A DNA stretch of 13,800 bases from positions 1-13,800 of the forward strand of contig CAWZYQ010000104.1 in assembly GCA_963966275.1 (NCBI GenBank), given 5' to 3'. Within the stretch, counting starts at the first letter, position 1; every line of letters begins with the position of its first letter. The notes under the pieces are model-generated. The model had not been told where the DNA came from. It did no database searches and saw nothing but the letters and a program-made list of their open reading frames with translations. Position numbers and translations under genes: made by a program. Below, piece after piece: positions 1 to 7,950 of the stretch. The DNA comes from UBA10427 sp003500135. GTDB taxonomy: Bacteria > Bacteroidota > Bacteroidia > Cytophagales > Cyclobacteriaceae.

Positions 1-43
1 GAAGCCGAGCCTTGCTACATTAAAAATATTAGTCAGTAAATGC

Positions 44-1375
44 CTAAGTCAATACGTTTAACCCTCCTCCACCGGTTCCTATCAGCAACCTGTCATTTTT
101 GTCGAGAATAATACTTGTAAGATTATTATCACTTAAAGAAATGGAACGCTCATTGTCTTGAAATATGTTTTTAAATGTTTTATTCGCCGGATTGAAATAG
201 TCCAGACTTCCATCAGTGCCAATCCATATGTTCCCCTTATGATCTTCACAAAAAGCGGTGACCCGGTTATTACTTAGGCTATGCCTATCGCGTGGATGAT
301 GCTTGAAATGACTAAACCGGAGTTGTCGCGGATTGTATTTGTTGATTCCATTTGCTCCTATCCAGATGATTCCTGAATTATCTTCAAATATTGATGCCAC
401 GTAATTTCCACTGATGGTTTGTTCATCCCCTTCATTGTGTTCAAATCCATCAAAACCTTTTATTTGTTCATTATAAATATGTAGGCCATCTGCGGTAGTA
501 CCCACCCACATTTTGTTTCTGCTATCAAGATATAGCGCAGAAATGTCATTACTTTTTAAACTCTTCGGCTTTGTGGCATCGTGTAGAAACTGTTCTGTTT
601 CACCTGTCTCGGTATTTAAACTGATTATACCATTTTCTAAGGTCCCCAACCATAAATTCGAATTTCCATAATCAGCCGCACATGTTATTTTAATATTATT
701 TAAGTCCGTGTCATCCTTACGTAATGCCACTTTGGCAATTTGCGGTTCATTGTTTCTATATTCCAACCGGGCCAGGCCGTCCCAGGTACAGATCCATAAT
801 TGATTATTGCGGTCAATATATAGCTTCCTTACAAAATCAGAGGGCAACCCTTCAGAAGTATTGTTGGCCCTAAAATCCTGAAAATGATTTTTTTCATGAT
901 CATATCGACAAAGGCCTGCGCCCCAAAAAGAAATCCAGAGGAAACCTCTTTCATCATTGGCTAGCGAGGTTGGCCTGCTTCCAATTTTTCCAGACAGATT
1001 TTTACTTTGAGGCAGAAAACGGATAAACTTCCCACTTATTGTATCCATTTTATTCAGTCCCTGCCAGGTAGCTACCCATAATTGTTGATAGCGATCTTCG
1101 GCTATATCCCATATCCAGCTATGCGACAGTGATGTTGAATCTTCTTTGTGATGCCTGAATATTTCAAATTGATACCCATCGTATTTATTGAGCCCGTCTT
1201 GTGTCCCCATCCAAAGCAGGCCGTTGTGATCCTGATAAATACAATTGATGGTATTTTGGGAGTATCCTGCCTCTTTGCCCAGCCTTTGAAACCGTATGAC
1301 CTGGGCATGGATATGGTAATGACCAAAGGAGGTTAACCAAACAAATATTACCCATATGGCGAATTTTGTTCGCAT
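44..1375 (-). CDS. Propeller sensor N-terminal part, 3'-truncated (two-component regulator propeller family)
   Basis: Exported protein of 443 residues. Residues 1-25 form a signal peptide (charged start, hydrophobic core, end HAQ). About nine Reg_prop-type repeats follow, each with the pattern D..G.LW(I/V/L)GT..GL..Y/F; visible signatures include LLWMGT, QLWVAT, FLWISF, QLWICT, NLWLGT, KMWVGT, IIWIGA, NIWIGT and LLIGT. In this family such repeats build the periplasmic ligand-sensing domain of hybrid two-component systems or of propeller histidine kinases/diguanylate cyclases. These normally have about 14 repeats, then a Y_Y_Y domain, a membrane helix and a cytoplasmic output module. All of that is missing: the frame ends with TAG inside the ninth repeat, right after GGGGLNV. 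The remaining 43 bases to the window edge have stops in all three frames on this strand, so a simple frameshift does not restore it. Probably a truncated, non-signalling remnant; a short stand-alone propeller protein is less likely. Divergent from the SRAP gene. Confidence 0.8.
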   Translation of the reverse strand: MRTKFAIWVIFVWLTSFGHYHIHAQVIRFQRLGKEAGYSQNTINCIYQDHNGLLWMGTQDGLNKYDGYQFEIFRHHKEDSTSLSHSWIWDIAEDRYQQLWVATWQGLNKMDTISGKFIRFLPQSKNLSGKIGSRPTSLANDERGFLWISFWGAGLCRYDHEKNHFQDFRANNTSEGLPSDFVRKLYIDRNNQLWICTWDGLARLEYRNNEPQIAKVALRKDDTDLNNIKITCAADYGNSNLWLGTLENGIISLNTETGETEQFLHDATKPKSLKSNDISALYLDSRNKMWVGTTADGLHIYNEQIKGFDGFEHNEGDEQTISGNYVASIFEDNSGIIWIGANGINKYNPRQLRFSHFKHHPRDRHSLSNNRVTAFCEDHKGNIWIGTDGSLDYFNPANKTFKNIFQDNERSISLSDNNLTSIILDKNDRLLIGTGGGGLNVLT

Positions 1376-1520
1376 TTGGCCGTGGTGATGTTTTGTTACC
1401 TAACAATAAAACAACGATCCTTGCTTATTAATTTCTCGTTCGATTAGTTTGAAGCACGGATATTCTTTTTGAAAGGAAAATATTGTGTAAACTTGTATTA
1501 CAACCACTTGCCTGATAATT
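1376..1520. other. Divergent intergenic region, propeller sensor / SRAP
   Basis: This 145-base AT-rich spacer must hold the promoters of both divergent genes. I see no exact TAnnTTTG box for either direction. The nearest candidate for the SRAP gene is a degenerate TTAGTTTG around 1444-1451. Neither start has a clear Shine-Dalgarno sequence, which is usual in Bacteroidota. No LexA-like palindrome stands out. Confidence 0.4.
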
Positions 1521-2297
1521 ATGTGTTATAATGTAGCCTACCTGACCAAAAGAAAACAAAAATATGCTGAACATCACGGTGAAACGGATGCGGATGTAGA
1601 ACGGCTGGGAAAACAACTGGAGGCCATCACTGAGAAACATTACAATGCAAGTGGTTTTATCTACCCTAACCTTCTCGTAGTTACCAATAAACGTCCCGAT
1701 GATTTTCAAATGCTGACCTGGGGCATGGTGCCCTTTTTTATGCGCGATGTAGCACACCCTAAGGAATTGAAGTGGAACACGCTGAATTGTGTGGGCGAAA
1801 AGATGTTTGAGACCAAATCGTATAAAAATCCAGCCGAGAAAAGAAGGTGCCTGATCTGTCTGGATGGCTTTTACGAGCCACATCATTACAAAGGTGTAAG
1901 CTATCCTTTTTTCATCCGGCATAAAAATGATGACCCGATGTGGGTAGCCGGATTGTGGGACGATAACGGCCATATACAAACGGTCAGCCTGGTTACGGTT
2001 GAGGCCTCTCCATTGCTGGGCCGCATTCATAATGATAAAAAACGCATGCCACTTATCCTTCCGCACGAAATGCGCAGGGATTGGTTAAGTGAGTTGGAAT
2101 CGCCCGCTGATAAGGATGCCCTGAGGGAGCTTATTCAGCCGTATGATGATGAATTGTTGACTACTTACAGCGTGCCTCCTATCCGGTCTAACAAAAAACT
2201 GGGAAGGGAAGCCGCAGGCGACACGCCGGAAGCACTGGAGGAATATCATTATGATGCCCTACCGGAAGAATATTATAGGGAAGTGATTGGAGCATAA
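1521..2297 (+). CDS. SRAP family protein (SOS response-associated peptidase, YedK/HMCES type)
   Basis: A 258-residue cytoplasmic protein of the SRAP family, which shields abasic sites in single-stranded DNA through a thiazolidine crosslink to the N-terminal cysteine. The start is fixed by chemistry: the protein begins Met-Cys (MCYN), and removal of Met would expose the catalytic Cys2. Other family landmarks are in order: WGMVPFF (67-73), an Asn at 89 where YedK has its active-site Asn, RRCLICLDGFYE (108-119) with the conserved Glu119, the AGLW segment (143-146), and the IH..KKRMPLIL segment (169-180) with conserved His170. It is somewhat longer than E. coli YedK (about 222 residues), with an extended acidic C-terminal tail. 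The usual N-A-R-S/G-E-T motif reads N-C-V-G-E-K here, so the Arg that contacts DNA is absent or moved. It stands alone, with no SOS genes next to it, divergent from the sensor and convergent with the S9 peptidase. Family assignment is secure; in vivo role follows from homology. Confidence 0.93.
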   Translation: MCYNVAYLTKRKQKYAEHHGETDADVERLGKQLEAITEKHYNASGFIYPNLLVVTNKRPDDFQMLTWGMVPFFMRDVAHPKELKWNTLNCVGEKMFETKSYKNPAEKRRCLICLDGFYEPHHYKGVSYPFFIRHKNDDPMWVAGLWDDNGHIQTVSLVTVEASPLLGRIHNDKKRMPLILPHEMRRDWLSELESPADKDALRELIQPYDDELLTTYSVPPIRSNKKLGREAAGDTPEALEEYHYDALPEEYYREVIGA

Positions 2298-2301
2298 AAA
2301 A

Positions 2302-2326
2302 CCCCATCCCGGTAACCGGAATGGGG
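2302..2326 (-). terminator. Intrinsic terminator of the S9 peptidase gene
   Basis: An 11-base-pair stem with one mismatch (CCCCATCCCGG against CCGGAATGGGG) closes a TAA loop. On the minus strand it is followed by a run of six U (A-run at 2296-2301), the classical intrinsic terminator layout. It begins about 20 bases after the peptidase stop codon. On the plus strand it also lies just behind the SRAP stop but has no U-run there, so it probably serves the minus-strand gene mainly. The A-run overlaps the SRAP TAA stop, showing how tightly the convergent pair is packed. Confidence 0.8.
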
Positions 2327-2346
2327 TGAATTTATGGTAGCTACGA

Positions 2347-4794
2347 CTACTTACTTTCCGATTCCGATTCCTCTTCTTTCCGTTCATCCCTGTTTTTCAC
2401 ATACTTATCCAGCCATTGATCCTGTTCCCAAAGCATATGCAATATGCTCTCTTTCGCACGATATCCGTGACTTTCTTTGGGCAGCATCACAAGCCGGACC
2501 CTCGCACCCAGGCCTTTCAAGGCATTAAAGTATCGCTCACTTTGCAGCGGATAGGTACCAGAATTATTATCTGCCTCGCCGTGGATTAACAATAATGGCG
2601 TTTTCATTTTGTCGGCATGCATAAATGGCGACATGGTATAATAAACCTCCGGCGCTTCCCAATATGAGCGTTGCTCGGCCTGGAAACCAAATGGTGTAAG
2701 CGTTCTGTTATATGCGCCACTACGCGCGACACCGGCTGCAAACAGATCGGAATGCGACAGCAGATTGGCCACCATGAATGCGCCGTAGCTATGTCCGCCT
2801 ACCGCAACTTTATCCTGGTCAATATAGCCCATTGCATCTACGGCATCAATGGCAGCTTTTGCATTGGCCACCAGTTGCGGACGGAAGGTGTCATTCGGTT
2901 CTTCATCACCTTCGCCAATTACAGGAAATGCCGCATCATCAAGCACTACATAGCCTTTATTGACCCAGTAAATTGGCGAGCCCCAGTAGGGATAGGTAAA
3001 TTCATTCGGGTTCTGGGTGTTCTGCGAAGCGCTGGCTTTATCTTTGTATTCCCTTGGATACGCCCACAGGATCATGGGGTATTTTTTATTTTCATCCTTA
3101 TCGAATCCAACCGGCAGGTACAGGGTTCCCGACAGTTCAAGCCCGTCATCACGCTTGTAGGTGATCACCTCCTTGTGTACGTTTTGTATGGCTTTGAAAG
3201 GATTTTCGAAATCCGTTAATTGCTCCAGTTTATTCTTTTTCAGGTTTCGGAAGTAATAATTGGGATATTCGCTTTTTGACTCAATGCGCACCAATAGCTG
3301 CCTGTTACCGGCATCGTAGTCCCTGATATCTTCCAGCTTATCAGTATATTCTGATTGGTACAACCTATTGGTTGTCCGGCTCTTAAGATTGTATTCGTCT
3401 AAAAACGGGAACTGCCCCTCTTCAGTATACCCGTCACCGATGAGAAAAGCGCTGCTGCCATCAATTGCGAGGATCTCTTTGCCAAATTCGTTTCTTTTGG
3501 TCACGAAACTACCCGGATCGTTGTACCGGTCCTGGTAATTGCGGTCGTAAAGTACCACTGTCTCCTGATCAGGTTGTGATGGGTTAAACAGATAGGTTTT
3601 GGTATTTCGGGTGTCAAACCAGTAATCATAGGCTATGGCCATTTCATCGGTACCCCAATCAATATTGTTGAACCTGTTGGCCGTTTTTAATAACTCTGTG
3701 GGCTCACCATCAAACGGCGCTTCAAGACTAAATAAAGCATCTCTGAACTCCACTTCATTTTCCGGATCACCACCATCCAGGGCTTCAACAAAGTACAGGG
3801 TGGCAGGTTTATCATTTCTCCAGCCTATGTCCCTTCTTCCTGTCCTGGTGGCCATGAAGCCCTTCGGCAAATCTTCGATCAAAGGTACTTCAACAATGGT
3901 GTTAACAAGGTCGCCATCGGTGGAATACACATCAGTTTTTGAAGCAAACCGGTAATAGGGCACCAGGTATGAAAAGGGCTTTTCCACTGTGCTGATCAGT
4001 ACATATTCACCATTGGGTGAAAAATTGATATTGTTGTACATGGCGCTTTCAGCCCATTTTTCGATACTACCGTCTAATGAAACTTTATGAAGCTCCGACA
4101 ATGCCAGTTGCTCAAAATTGAATTCATCATTCTTATTTTTCAATAAATCCTGGTATGTTCGGTTTTGCGCTTTCTTTCCTTCACTCACGGAAACTGTGGG
4201 GCCTTCAGGAACTACATTTTCAGTATCTATCAAGGGCTTCCTGTCTTCCGGCAACATTTTGACCAGCAGCGACTCACCATCGGAAAACCAATTGATCACA
4301 TCGCGCATATTGGCATTCACTGATGCATCCGTAAGTTTTCGTGCTGCTGCCTTTTCAACATCCAGCACCCATACTTCCACACCTTCTCCGGTCGTATGGG
4401 TCATGGCAATCATCGACTGGTCGGGTGACCATGAAAAGTTGGTCAGGCGTGGGCTTTCGGGCAAACCGCTTACCTGTTTCAATTCAGCATCCAGGTTGGG
4501 CGCTTTTATTTTAACATTATTGAAATAAGTAACCCTGCTACCAATATTGGTCGTAGGATTGATTCTCAGACCTCCCAGACGCATTTCCTTTTCTGAAAGT
4601 TCAGCAATACTCTTATAGGCGTCGCGATATAAGAACACCATGTGTTCCTTATCATCGTCCAACAAAACATAGGGAGCGAGAGGCACGTCGACTAATTCCA
4701 AAATCTCCTCCGAAGGCTTTTGATAAGTTACATTTTCCTGTGCCAGACTGCTAAATCCGACCAGCAGGGATAATAATAAAACAACTATTCTCAT
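2347..4794 (-). CDS. Secreted S9 family serine peptidase, glutamyl endopeptidase-like (S9D)
   Basis: An 815-residue exported peptidase of the prolyl oligopeptidase clan. Residues 1-18 are a signal peptide (cleavage near SLA-Q). Residues about 40-540 have the repeated W-S-P-D/F-S-P-N-G pattern of the S9 beta-propeller that gates the active site. The alpha/beta-hydrolase catalytic domain starts around 546. The triad is visible: Ser669 in GGHSYGAF, Asp742 in HGEADNN and His776 in ESHGYR. Several blocks closely match plant chloroplast glutamyl endopeptidase as I remember it: WAYPREYK (577-584), IGEGDEE (626-632), RSGAYNRTLTPFGFQ and LPKESHGY. This places it in subfamily S9D (cleavage after Glu expected) rather than DPP IV; specificity is inferred. 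The C-terminus is a charged Lys/Glu/Ser tail. The gene ends with two in-frame TAG codons three bases apart. It is divergent from the M16 peptidase gene, a second exported protease; a shared role in extracytoplasmic protein turnover is plausible but unproven. Confidence 0.93.
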   Translation of the reverse strand: MRIVVLLLSLLVGFSSLAQENVTYQKPSEEILELVDVPLAPYVLLDDDKEHMVFLYRDAYKSIAELSEKEMRLGGLRINPTTNIGSRVTYFNNVKIKAPNLDAELKQVSGLPESPRLTNFSWSPDQSMIAMTHTTGEGVEVWVLDVEKAAARKLTDASVNANMRDVINWFSDGESLLVKMLPEDRKPLIDTENVVPEGPTVSVSEGKKAQNRTYQDLLKNKNDEFNFEQLALSELHKVSLDGSIEKWAESAMYNNINFSPNGEYVLISTVEKPFSYLVPYYRFASKTDVYSTDGDLVNTIVEVPLIEDLPKGFMATRTGRRDIGWRNDKPATLYFVEALDGGDPENEVEFRDALFSLEAPFDGEPTELLKTANRFNNIDWGTDEMAIAYDYWFDTRNTKTYLFNPSQPDQETVVLYDRNYQDRYNDPGSFVTKRNEFGKEILAIDGSSAFLIGDGYTEEGQFPFLDEYNLKSRTTNRLYQSEYTDKLEDIRDYDAGNRQLLVRIESKSEYPNYYFRNLKKNKLEQLTDFENPFKAIQNVHKEVITYKRDDGLELSGTLYLPVGFDKDENKKYPMILWAYPREYKDKASASQNTQNPNEFTYPYWGSPIYWVNKGYVVLDDAAFPVIGEGDEEPNDTFRPQLVANAKAAIDAVDAMGYIDQDKVAVGGHSYGAFMVANLLSHSDLFAAGVARSGAYNRTLTPFGFQAEQRSYWEAPEVYYTMSPFMHADKMKTPLLLIHGEADNNSGTYPLQSERYFNALKGLGARVRLVMLPKESHGYRAKESILHMLWEQDQWLDKYVKNRDERKEEESESESK

Positions 4795-5091
4795 TTATCT
4801 ATTGGTTTTTATTGATCATTAAGGTTAACAATATATTGGATAAAAGTTCTTCATTTTATGCACCCATAACAATTCCCCAAATTACGATTTTGATACCAAC
4901 AAGCCGCTACCAGTTAAAAAAGCATTTATCCATTTACGGAAAAAAGATATGCTTCCCCTTATAAAACTGTATATTTATCTTGACTTCGTTTATCTGTAAC
5001 AGGGATACCAGAAGTTTCAACCACTTTTGAGTATGTAAAAAAAATCATCTAACAATCAAAAACATCCAACTCTAACTAAACAGAAATAGGT
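4795..5091. other. Divergent intergenic region between the two peptidase genes
   Basis: This 297-base spacer is AT-rich and has no plausible gene. The best Bacteroidota-like -7 candidate for the M16 gene is TATATTTA at 4970-4977 (one mismatch to TAnnTTTG), but no good -33 TTG lies at the right distance and it would leave a leader of over 100 bases. I found no box for the S9 direction. Both promoters must lie here, since the genes diverge. Confidence 0.4.
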
Positions 5092-7734
5092 ATGAAAAAA
5101 ATTATTTCTCTTTTAACACTGTCATTATTGCTCACCGCTGGTATCAGAGCGCAGGACGACAGTGGCTTCGATATCGATGCGGTCGACATTCCATTCACAA
5201 AATACACACTGGATAACGGCCTGACAGTTATTATCCATGAAGACCACAAGGCGCCAATCGTTGCCGTAAATGTGTGGTATCATGTGGGCTCAAAGAATGA
5301 AAAAGACGGTAAAACCGGATTTGCCCACCTATTTGAGCACCTGATGTTCAATGGCAGTGAAAATTTCAATCAGGACTATTTCATGGCCATGGAGCGTATT
5401 GGCGCTACCGATCTTAATGGTACAACCAACTTTGACCGTACCAACTACTTTCAGAACGTACCTAAATCAGCCTTTGACATTGCCCTTTTCATGGAATCAG
5501 ATCGTATGGGTCATTTTGCCGGCGCGATTTCACAGGAGCGGCTTGATGAACAAAGAGGTGTGGTTCAAAATGAAAAGCGCCAGGGCGAAAACCAACCCTA
5601 TGGTCGCTTTTTTAACCGGGTAACTGAAAACTGTTTTCCCGAAGGTCACCCCTACAACCATACGGTTATTGGCTCCATGGAAGATCTTAATGCGGCTTCA
5701 TTAGAAGATGTAAAAGAGTGGTTCAAAAACTACTATGGCGCTGCAAATGCCGTTTTGGTCATCGCCGGCGATGTGGATACAGAGGAAGCATATGAAAAAG
5801 TTGTGGAATATTTCGGCGACATCCCTTCAGGCCCACCGGTAACAACTCCCAAAAAGAATATAGCCAAAAGGTCCGGTGAAATCAGGGAAGTTATGCAGGA
5901 CCGTGTGCCTCAATCACGTATTTACATGATCTGGAACGTAGCGCCCTGGGGCCATCCCGATGCTTTCGAGCTGGATATGGTTTCTTCCGTTCTTTCTTCG
6001 GGCAAAACCTCACGCTTATACAAAAGACTCGTTTATGATGAGCAAATTGCCACCAGCGTTAATGCTTTTAACTGGGAAAATGAGTTGGCCGGACTTTTCG
6101 TGATCCAGGCCGATGTAAAGCCGGGCGTGGAAAACCACGTGGTGGAAAAGGCTATTAATGAGGAATTAAACAAACTGTTAGCCGAAGGGCCTACAGCCGA
6201 AGAATTGAAGCGCGTAAAAACGAATTATTTTGCCGGGTTTGTTCGCGGTATAGAACGTATTGGCGGTTTTGGTGGTAAGTCGGATATCCTGGCACAAAAT
6301 GAAGTGTTCATGGATGATCCCGGGTATTTTAAGGAGCGACTGAAAGGATATAAGCAAGCCGATATTGCTTCTGTAAAAAAAGCAGCCAACTACTGGCTCA
6401 GCGATGGCAAATACCTCCTGGAAATCAATCCATTCCCTGATTACAGTACGGTGGCCACCGAAGTAGACCGAAGCAAAGGCCTTCCTGAGCTTGGCCCCGC
6501 TGCCGAGGTTAAGTTCCCCGATGTGGAAGAGGCTACCTTATCGAATGGCATGAAAGTATTGCTGGCCCGCAGGACTACCGTTCCTTTGGTCCAGTTCAGC
6601 CTGCAACTCGATGCCGGTTATGCGGCTGACCAGTTTGGTAAGCCCGGCACAGCTCAGCTTGCCATGACCATGCTCGATGAGGGCACTAAAGAACGTTCAG
6701 CACTGGAGATCAGTGAAGAAGCGGATAAATTAGGCGCCAACATATCTTCGGGATCAAACCTGGATAATTCATTCGTTACCCTGAATGCCCTGAAAACGAA
6801 TCTGGATGAAAGCCTTGCGCTTTACAGCGATATCATTCTCAACCCTGCTTTTCCTGAAAATGAATTTACACGCCTGAAAAAACAGCAAATTGTTCAAATA
6901 CAGCAGGAAAAAGCTAACCCGGTACAAATGGCAATTCGTGTTATGCCTAAATTCATTTACGGTGAAGGCCATGCCTACAGCCTGCCGCTTACCGGTTCAG
7001 GGTATGAAAATACAGTGGCCGAAATCACCACCGATGACCTGAAAAAATTCTATGGCGACTGGTTCAAACCCAATAATGCCACGATGGTTGTGGTTGGTGA
7101 TATCACCATGGATGAGCTGAAGGAACAGCTCAACAACTACTTTAAAAAGTGGAAAAAGGGTGACGTTCCCAGTAAAAATCTTGCCATGGTAGATCGTAAG
7201 GCATCGAAGATCTATCTGGTCGACAAACCCGGCTCAATTCAGTCTGTAATTATTGCAGGTCATGTTACACAGCCCTATGGCGAAGTAAACGAGCCGGCTG
7301 TCAGTATGATGAACAATATATTAGGCGGGGAATTTACTTCGAGAGTAAATATGAACCTTCGTGAGGATAAAGGCTGGGCATATGGCGCAAGAACCATAAT
7401 GATCGGCGCCAAAGGACAACGACCTTACCTGGCATATGCACCTGTACAATCGGATAAAACAAGTGAATCGATGGTAGAATTGAAAAAAGAGCTATCGGGT
7501 TATGTAGGGGACAGTCCGGCCACACAGGAAGAATTTGCCAAAGAAAACGAAGTGTTAAGTTTACCGGGTCAATGGGAAACGCTTTCGAGTGTAAGAGGTT
7601 CTTTGACAGATGTGGTGAGATACGGCTTGTCAACGGATTATTATCAAACCTATGCCGGTAAAGTGCGCGGATTAACCGTTGAGGATATTCGGGAAGCAGC
7701 AGATCAAATGGTCCACCCTGAAGATATCAACTAG
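5092..7734 (+). CDS. M16 family zinc metallopeptidase (pitrilysin-like), ended early by an in-frame TAG
   Basis: Exported zinc peptidase of 880 residues as read. Residues 1-20 are a signal peptide (ending IRA-Q). The first M16 domain begins near 38 (YTLDNGLTVIIHE) and carries the inverted zinc motif HLFEH: His79 and His83 as ligands, Glu82 as catalytic base. The third ligand is probably Glu161 in VVQNEKRQ. An M16_C domain covers about 199-380. A second, non-catalytic M16 domain starts near 483 (LSNGMKVLL) with no HxxEH (GTAQLAMTMLDEG instead), followed by another M16_C domain from about 645. This is the usual two-repeat clam-shell of bacterial periplasmic M16 peptidases that degrade peptides. 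The frame stops at TAG 7732-7734, but the same frame continues with a typical family C-terminus to a second TAG at 7858-7860. The intact gene would have 922 sense positions. Loss of the last strand could destabilise the second M16_C domain; the active site itself is intact. Confidence 0.92.
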   Translation: MKKIISLLTLSLLLTAGIRAQDDSGFDIDAVDIPFTKYTLDNGLTVIIHEDHKAPIVAVNVWYHVGSKNEKDGKTGFAHLFEHLMFNGSENFNQDYFMAMERIGATDLNGTTNFDRTNYFQNVPKSAFDIALFMESDRMGHFAGAISQERLDEQRGVVQNEKRQGENQPYGRFFNRVTENCFPEGHPYNHTVIGSMEDLNAASLEDVKEWFKNYYGAANAVLVIAGDVDTEEAYEKVVEYFGDIPSGPPVTTPKKNIAKRSGEIREVMQDRVPQSRIYMIWNVAPWGHPDAFELDMVSSVLSSGKTSRLYKRLVYDEQIATSVNAFNWENELAGLFVIQADVKPGVENHVVEKAINEELNKLLAEGPTAEELKRVKTNYFAGFVRGIERIGGFGGKSDILAQNEVFMDDPGYFKERLKGYKQADIASVKKAANYWLSDGKYLLEINPFPDYSTVATEVDRSKGLPELGPAAEVKFPDVEEATLSNGMKVLLARRTTVPLVQFSLQLDAGYAADQFGKPGTAQLAMTMLDEGTKERSALEISEEADKLGANISSGSNLDNSFVTLNALKTNLDESLALYSDIILNPAFPENEFTRLKKQQIVQIQQEKANPVQMAIRVMPKFIYGEGHAYSLPLTGSGYENTVAEITTDDLKKFYGDWFKPNNATMVVVGDITMDELKEQLNNYFKKWKKGDVPSKNLAMVDRKASKIYLVDKPGSIQSVIIAGHVTQPYGEVNEPAVSMMNNILGGEFTSRVNMNLREDKGWAYGARTIMIGAKGQRPYLAYAPVQSDKTSESMVELKKELSGYVGDSPATQEEFAKENEVLSLPGQWETLSSVRGSLTDVVRYGLSTDYYQTYAGKVRGLTVEDIREAADQMVHPEDIN

Positions 7735-7860
7735 TTCGTTGTTGGCGACCGCGAACAAATAGAGGAAAAGATCAAAGCCCTCGGTTTTGGCGAGATCGTC
7801 ATTATAGATGCCGATGGTAATATCCTGGAGCCTTCGGCCCAAAAAATGGACATTGAATAG
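7735..7860 (+). pseudogene. C-terminal remnant of the M16 peptidase gene beyond the amber codon
   Basis: Forty-one codons in the same frame as the upstream M16 gene, starting FVVGDREQIEEKI and ending at TAG 7858-7860. M16 proteins of this type commonly end with an aromatic (usually Trp) followed by VVVGDR..IE..I..L..GE, then a D(A/P)DG turn. Here the residue just before FVVGD is replaced by the stop, so a TGG-to-TAG change is the simplest explanation. No start codon lies near its beginning, and the terminator hairpin sits only 12 bases after its stop, which marks 7860 as the original gene end. Confidence 0.85.
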
Positions 7861-7872
7861 ATTAAAATTTCG

Positions 7873-7906
7873 CAAATGCCTGATATATTCATCCGGCATT
7901 TGTTTT
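7873..7906 (+). terminator. Intrinsic terminator of the M16 peptidase gene
   Basis: CAAATGCC at 7873-7880 pairs perfectly with GGCATTTG at 7895-7902. After one T/C mismatch, three further pairs (GAT with ATC) close a six-base loop. Four U follow at 7903-7906. It sits 12 bases after the downstream TAG of the M16 frame and just ahead of the promoter of the next gene. Confidence 0.7.
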
Positions 7907-7911
7907 ACCTA

Positions 7912-7919
7912 TATATTTG
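7912..7919 (+). promoter_or_regulatory. Probable -7 box of the moeB-rhodanese gene
   Basis: TATATTTG matches the Bacteroidota housekeeping -7 consensus TAnnTTTG exactly and lies 31 bases before the ATG at 7951, so transcription would start around 7926 with a short leader. The -33 element is weak: ATTC at 7887-7890 is at the right spacing but lacks the TTG core. It follows directly on the preceding terminator, consistent with an independent transcription unit. Confidence 0.55.
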
Positions 7920-7950
7920 CCCGCTCCTTTTCTAATAGTAGATTTGATGT

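Noticed and set aside
1428..2066. Long open frame antisense to the SRAP gene
   Set aside because: It lies wholly within and just before a clear SRAP gene on the other strand, has a composition rich in His, Ile and Phe without domain motifs, and reflects codon bias of the real gene.
2671..3219. Open frame antisense to the S9 peptidase catalytic domain
   Set aside because: It mirrors the conserved catalytic region of the peptidase, has no recognisable motif and no promoter or start context.
7732..7860. Pyrrolysine or a reassigned TAG code
   Set aside because: TAG closes the S9 peptidase (twice in tandem), the propeller gene and the M16 frame itself, so it acts as an ordinary stop here; no Pyl machinery is visible, and the position fits Trp (TGG) better.
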